64,000 bases of DNA from Paenibacillus sp. FSL H7-0331. GTDB lineage: Bacteria; Bacillota; Bacilli; Paenibacillales; NBRC-103111. The notes beneath the pieces were generated by a model. The model ran no database searches. It had not been told where the DNA came from and saw only the letters and a list, made by a program, of their open reading frames with translations. The stretch spans positions 62,001-126,000 of the forward strand of contig NZ_MRTH01000010.1 of assembly GCF_001956045.1 (NCBI RefSeq). Direction: 5' to 3'. This document shows, piece after piece, positions 60,309-64,000 of this stretch; the first letter of the stretch is position 1; each line of letters opens with the position of its first letter. A program made the translations under genes and the position numbers.

Positions 60309-61523
60309 TCACTGCTGGACGGTCTCTAATTCCGGTTCCAGCATATTCGGGAGCTCGTCAACGAACAAGGTCCAATCCTGATGCATTTCCTCATCCGTCA
60401 ATAAACAGGCGTCCAGGGAGGAGACGATTTGTGCCTTGTCCATCTCAATACCGATAAATACAACCTTATTAATACGATCACCATGGACCACATCCCAAGT
60501 CTCATTCAATTCGGGATCCTCCAGTTGGAGTGCTGCTTGCTCCTCCTCAGGAAGCGCGGCAACCCAATATCCGGCAGGACCAAATTGAACCGAAGGACCG
60601 GCTTGGCTTATATTTTGTGCGTAATCATTACGCGTTGCCAGCCACATCATCCCTTTGGCACGGACAATCTCAGCTGGCCACTCCGCCATCCACTCCATTA
60701 AGCGTTCCGGTTGAAAAGGTCTTATCCTTTCATATACAAAAGAAGAGATGCCATATTCCTCAGTTTCAGGTGTATGTGAAGGCTTTTCCATCTCTTTGAT
60801 CCAGCCTGCCGACACGCTCGCTTCGTCAAAATTGAATAAACCGGTATTCAGTATTTCTGCCGGGTCCACCTGCCCTTGAACGGAACGAATCAGCTTGGCA
60901 CGAGGCTGCAGCTTACGGAGAATTTGTTCAAGCTCCAGCAGTTCGTCCTCCTCTACGCTATCGCACTTATTAAGTATCAGCACATCGCAAAATTCGATTT
61001 GATCGATAAGCAAATCCACAACCTCACGTGTATCGTCTTCCCCAACAGCCTGGCTGCGCTCCAGCAGTGTTTCGCCGGATGAGAAGTCCTGCCAGAAGCA
61101 ATAGGCGTCAACAACCGTAACCATACAATCCAGACGGCAAAATCGGGTCAGATCGATCCCATGCTCCTCATTCATATACGTAAAGGTTTGCGCTACGGGA
61201 ACCGGTTCACCAACACCAGTGGATTCGATCAGGATATAATCGAAACGGTTTTCCTTAGCAAGCCTTTCAACCTCCCGAAGCAAATCCTCCCGCAATGTAC
61301 AGCATATACAGCCGTTGGACATCTCCACCAGCGTCTCATTCGTACGTGATAAGCCGCCGCCGTTTTTTATAAGGTCTGCATCAATATTAACCTCACTCAG
61401 ATCGTTAACAATAACAGCTACTCTCAGTCCATTTCGATTATTGAGTACATGATTAAGTAATGTGGTTTTACCAGAACCGAGATAGCCGCTCAGCACGGTT
61501 ACGGGTATTTGGAATGGTTGCAT
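60309..61523 (-). CDS. COG0523 (CobW/YciC-type) metal-homeostasis GTPase
   Basis: The 404-residue protein has the G3E GTPase features: Walker A LSGYLGSGKTTLLNHVL near 14, the metal-binding GCICCTLREDLL near 63, ESTGVGEP near 90 and LNKCD near 158, then a C-terminal CobW domain. Such proteins deliver zinc to client enzymes under starvation. AAAAGGAG selects ATG 61523. A Zur-box-like palindrome lies 18 bases upstream, and rpmG and the znu genes flank it. Cobalt or nitrile-hydratase roles fit the context less well. Confidence 0.88.
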   Translation of the reverse strand: MQPFQIPVTVLSGYLGSGKTTLLNHVLNNRNGLRVAVIVNDLSEVNIDADLIKNGGGLSRTNETLVEMSNGCICCTLREDLLREVERLAKENRFDYILIESTGVGEPVPVAQTFTYMNEEHGIDLTRFCRLDCMVTVVDAYCFWQDFSSGETLLERSQAVGEDDTREVVDLLIDQIEFCDVLILNKCDSVEEDELLELEQILRKLQPRAKLIRSVQGQVDPAEILNTGLFNFDEASVSAGWIKEMEKPSHTPETEEYGISSFVYERIRPFQPERLMEWMAEWPAEIVRAKGMMWLATRNDYAQNISQAGPSVQFGPAGYWVAALPEEEQAALQLEDPELNETWDVVHGDRINKVVFIGIEMDKAQIVSSLDACLLTDEEMHQDWTLFVDELPNMLEPELETVQQ

Positions 61524-61540
61524 GGTCAAGCTCCTTTTAT

Positions 61541-61555
61541 ATGTAATTATTACTA
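61541..61555. promoter_or_regulatory. Zur box candidate
   Basis: The 15-mer contains GTAAT-T-ATTAC, matching the B. subtilis Zur core TCGTAAT-N-ATTACGA at 12 of 14 fixed positions. It lies between a TATAAT -10-like hexamer and the COG0523 start, so bound Zur would block transcription when zinc is plentiful. Confidence 0.65.
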
Positions 61556-61672
61556 TCATTATAAATTCAGAAGAAAGGCCAGAGAAAAAGGGGATACTGG
61601 CAGCGTTAACCACAGCTCTTAAGCATGCCCCTTCAGCAGTAACCGACCTTTTTGAATAGATTCTATGAATAG

Positions 61673-62647
61673 TTATTCATTCAATGCTTTTTTCAAAGCT
61701 GCCAAATTATTTTTCATCACGCCGATATAATCCAGCTTGTTCTTCTTGTCTTCATCCGTCAAGCCTTCCAAGGGATTGAGCACATCGGTTTTGGCTCCTA
61801 TTTCTTTGGCAACGGTAGCCGCCACTTTAGGATCAACCAGTGTTTCGAAAAAGATCGTTTTCACTTGCTTTTCCTTCGCGAACTTCACAATGCCAACCAT
61901 TTTGTCAGGGGATGGCTCTTGTTCAGGCGATAGTCCTGCGATAGGCACCTGAATCAATCCATACTCCTTGGCCAGATAGGCGAATGCAGCATGCTGGGTC
62001 ACGAATTCTTTGCGTTTTGGACTTTTCAGATCCGTCTTGAAGGCTTGATCCAGATCCTTCAGCTTCGCTATGTAAGCATCGGCATTTTTCTTGTAATCGT
62101 CTTTATGGGCAGGATCGGCTTTCTCCAAAGCAGCCTGAATCGATGCTACTTCCTTTTGCGCCAGAACCGGGTTCAGCCATACGTGTGGATCGTGATCATC
62201 GTCGTGATGGTGCTCTTCCTGCTTGGCTCCGTCCTTGGCAGGTGCCTTCTGATCAGCTTCCTCTTCCTCTGGCAAGCCCTCCAACAAATCGATTCCCTTG
62301 CTGGCTTCCACCACAATCCTTTTATCATTAGCCGCACTTTTCAATGAAGCCTCGACCCAGCCCTCCACAATCCCGTTATAAACAAAAACGTCGGCCTCCT
62401 TGATCAGCTTCATCTCCTTGGCTGAAGGCTCCCAATCATGCGGCTCAACGCCTGAAGGAATCAAGCCGATCACCTCGGCATGCTCACCTGCCACCTGTCT
62501 GGTGAATTCAACCATCGGATAAAAAGATGCAGCAACCTTCAATTTCTTGCCGCTAAAGGCTGCCTGCGAATCGGAATTCCCACACCCTGCAAGCATTAAG
62601 CTTGATGAGATTGCCAATACAACTGTTGTTTTAAACCACGCGTTCAT
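61673..62647 (-). CDS. znuA: Zinc ABC transporter substrate-binding lipoprotein
   Basis: The 324-residue protein has the lipobox LMLAGCG (Cys at 22) and a cluster A-I metal-binding fold. It has a histidine in EPHDWEPS, a His/Asp-rich loop (EEHHHDDDHDPHVWLNP near 145-160), a His in VTQHAAFAYLA and an acidic ligand near the end, as in ZnuA/AdcA. The His-rich loop favours zinc over manganese. Its ATG overlaps the end of znuB by 17 bases, and it is the last gene of the operon. Confidence 0.92.
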   Translation of the reverse strand: MNAWFKTTVVLAISSSLMLAGCGNSDSQAAFSGKKLKVAASFYPMVEFTRQVAGEHAEVIGLIPSGVEPHDWEPSAKEMKLIKEADVFVYNGIVEGWVEASLKSAANDKRIVVEASKGIDLLEGLPEEEEADQKAPAKDGAKQEEHHHDDDHDPHVWLNPVLAQKEVASIQAALEKADPAHKDDYKKNADAYIAKLKDLDQAFKTDLKSPKRKEFVTQHAAFAYLAKEYGLIQVPIAGLSPEQEPSPDKMVGIVKFAKEKQVKTIFFETLVDPKVAATVAKEIGAKTDVLNPLEGLTDEDKKNKLDYIGVMKNNLAALKKALNE

Positions 62648-63557
62648 GATGCTTTCCCCCTGTTTCCTGAATAGATGGTTCTTTCATAAAACTGCGAGCC
62701 TCGCTATGAAATTCTCTTTTCTGTAAATCCATACTGGTATTGCGATTTTTGCCTAGCTTGATGATACATTTTTTAACCCCGATTCCGATTACCAGAAAAG
62801 TTAGAAGTACAAGTGCAATCGTGCCACCCGGAGGGGTGCTCCAGGCATAAGAGGCCGTCAGTCCGCTGAATACGCCGACCAAGCCGATGACCATGGATAA
62901 CAGCAGCGCAGCTGCAAAGCTCGGGGCTATCCGGATCGCGAGTGCGGCAGGCAGAATGATCAAGGAAGAGACGAGCAGCACACCAACAATCGGCATAGCG
63001 GCAGCTACAATCATTCCCGTTAGAATACTGAAGGCAAGTGAAATCTGCTTGACTGGGAGACCGTTGGTTCGGGCTGTTTCCTCGTCAAACGTAATTTGGT
63101 ATAAAGGTCTTCTCAGCGTATAAAAGAAAATCCCTCCGATCACAGCAACGCCCAGCATCATATAGAGCTCGGTTTCATTGACCGCCACCACCGAGCCAAA
63201 CAAATAAGCAGAAAAACCTTTGTTAATGCTTTGATTCAAGCTCATCAGAACAACAGCGGTAGACAATCCGCCGATCATGATGATCGCAACTGAAATTTCA
63301 CTATAGGTTTTGTATGATCGCCGTACATATTCAACCGCAATCGCGCCAAGCACAGCTACTGCAAATCCCATTAAAGCCGGATTCACTTGCAGAACGGCAC
63401 CGGCTGCCACCCCGGCCAGTGAAACATGCGACAGCATATCAGCCATAAGCGCCTGCCGTCTAAGCATTAAGTACACACCCAGCACCGAAGCGATTACTGC
63501 GATGATTCCACCGGCGCAAAATGCCCGCTGCATGAAGTCGTAGTGCAGCATTTCCAT
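62631..63557 (-). CDS. znuB: Zinc ABC transporter permease
   Basis: The 308-residue membrane protein has about eight to nine helices of the ABC-3 family (LMLRRQALMADMLSHVSLAGVAAG, VGVLLVSSLIILPAALAIRI). AAGGAG lies eight bases before ATG 63557. It overlaps the znuC end by 64 bases. The C terminus has an extra polar stretch of about 40 residues after the last helix. Confidence 0.9.
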   Translation of the reverse strand: MEMLHYDFMQRAFCAGGIIAVIASVLGVYLMLRRQALMADMLSHVSLAGVAAGAVLQVNPALMGFAVAVLGAIAVEYVRRSYKTYSEISVAIIMIGGLSTAVVLMSLNQSINKGFSAYLFGSVVAVNETELYMMLGVAVIGGIFFYTLRRPLYQITFDEETARTNGLPVKQISLAFSILTGMIVAAAMPIVGVLLVSSLIILPAALAIRIAPSFAAALLLSMVIGLVGVFSGLTASYAWSTPPGGTIALVLLTFLVIGIGVKKCIIKLGKNRNTSMDLQKREFHSEARSFMKEPSIQETGGKHHERVV

Positions 63558-64000
63558 CCTCCGTGCTCCTTTCTTTCCAGCTCAATGATGCGATCCAGAT
63601 AGTGGCTAACCTCTGACAGCCCATGAGTGACCATGACAACTGTGCGACCATGTGCGTTCACCTGATGGTGCATCAGTTCATAAAACCCGTATCGGCTTTC
63701 CTCATCCATACCGGTTGTTGGCTCATCAAGTATGAGCAAATCCGGCTGCTGCGCCAGAGCCCTGGCTATACACAGTCGCTGCTTTTGACCACCAGATAGC
63801 TCTCCAATCTTCCGATGTCGCTGCTCCCACATGCCGACCTGACGCAGGGCACGTTCCGTGATTTCATGATCCTCAGGACGCAGCCTGCGCAGCCATGACC
63901 CTCTGGTATACCTACCCGACAGCACGAATTCGAGAATCTTGCTCGGAAATCCATTGTTAAATGAAGCGACCTGCTGGGGGACGTAACCGACTGCCAGCTT
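63494..64000 (-). CDS. znuC: Zinc ABC transporter ATP-binding protein (5' end outside window)
   Basis: The visible C-terminal part (about 168 residues) reads through the right edge of the window. It has the Q-loop region VGYVPQQVASFN, the signature GELSGGQKQRLCIARAL, Walker B LLILDEPTTGMD and the H-loop VTHGLSEV. Walker A lies outside. It leads the znuC-znuB-znuA operon, and its promoter, probably Zur controlled, is not visible. Confidence 0.9.
   Translation of the reverse strand, partial: KLAVGYVPQQVASFNNGFPSKILEFVLSGRYTRGSWLRRLRPEDHEITERALRQVGMWEQRHRKIGELSGGQKQRLCIARALAQQPDLLILDEPTTGMDEESRYGFYELMHHQVNAHGRTVVMVTHGLSEVSHYLDRIIELERKEHGGWKCCTTTSCSGHFAPVESSQ

Noticed and set aside
1..64000. CRISPR arrays, tRNA or rRNA genes, transposase genes, prophage modules
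   Set aside because: No regularly spaced repeats, cloverleaf genes, rRNA segments, DDE transposases, integrases or phage structural genes were seen.

Overview
The window looks like chromosome of an endospore-forming member of the Bacillales, most likely Paenibacillus or a close relative. The evidence is a gerA-type germinant receptor operon, a YheC/YheD spore-coat-type ATP-grasp protein, an SLH-domain surface protein, copper-amine-oxidase-like (stalk) secreted proteins, YesM/YesN two-component genes, flotillin/NfeD, strong AGGAGG ribosome binding sites and frequent TTG and GTG starts. I see no rRNA, tRNA, prophage, transposase gene or CRISPR array. The organism call is inference from gene content.

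Layout: 0-8 kb holds argD with a candidate arginine box, a YheC/YheD protein, a GH127 beta-L-arabinofuranosidase facing an AraC regulator, and a short pyruvate kinase. 8-16 kb holds an acyl-ACP desaturase, a ba3-type cytochrome oxidase operon (cbaD-cbaB-cbaA, with a 41-residue subunit IIa) and a four-gene germinant receptor operon (A-C-D-B). 16-20 kb is a thiamine-precursor salvage operon (ykoE-ykoD-ykoC-tenA) under a TPP riboswitch. 20-26 kb has a secreted duplicated-domain protein, a CE7 esterase, psd, and a MocR/PPOX divergent pair. 25.7-34 kb is a carbohydrate locus (kduI, YesM/YesN, sugar ABC importer, sulfatase) that suggests uptake and desulfation of a sulfated uronic-acid glycan fragment. 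34-46 kb has an aminotransferase, VanW, a DUF3267 putative metalloprotease, a SUKH-like orphan, floT-yuaF, ilvA and the SLH protein. 45-59 kb has a membrane-anchored FAD enzyme, rsgA, a DEAD-box helicase, hydrolases, cheX, a stalk/RsiV-like protein, and a three-gene ABC-2 exporter preceded by a ykkC-family riboswitch candidate. 60-64 kb is a zinc-starvation block: a COG0523 GTPase with a Zur-box-like palindrome, a zinc-free bL33 paralogue, and znuC-znuB-znuA running off the right edge.

The least explained signals are three copies of a long hairpin repeat (A 11722-11894, B 50614-50784, C 51698-51798). They share a conserved core while their arms vary in a compensating way. Others are the ykkC-type leader in front of an exporter of unknown substrate, a 30-bp-spaced direct repeat between yesN and the sugar transporter, and a 27-codon ORF before rsgA. 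Start codons were moved from the longest ORF whenever a ribosome binding site clearly favoured an internal start.
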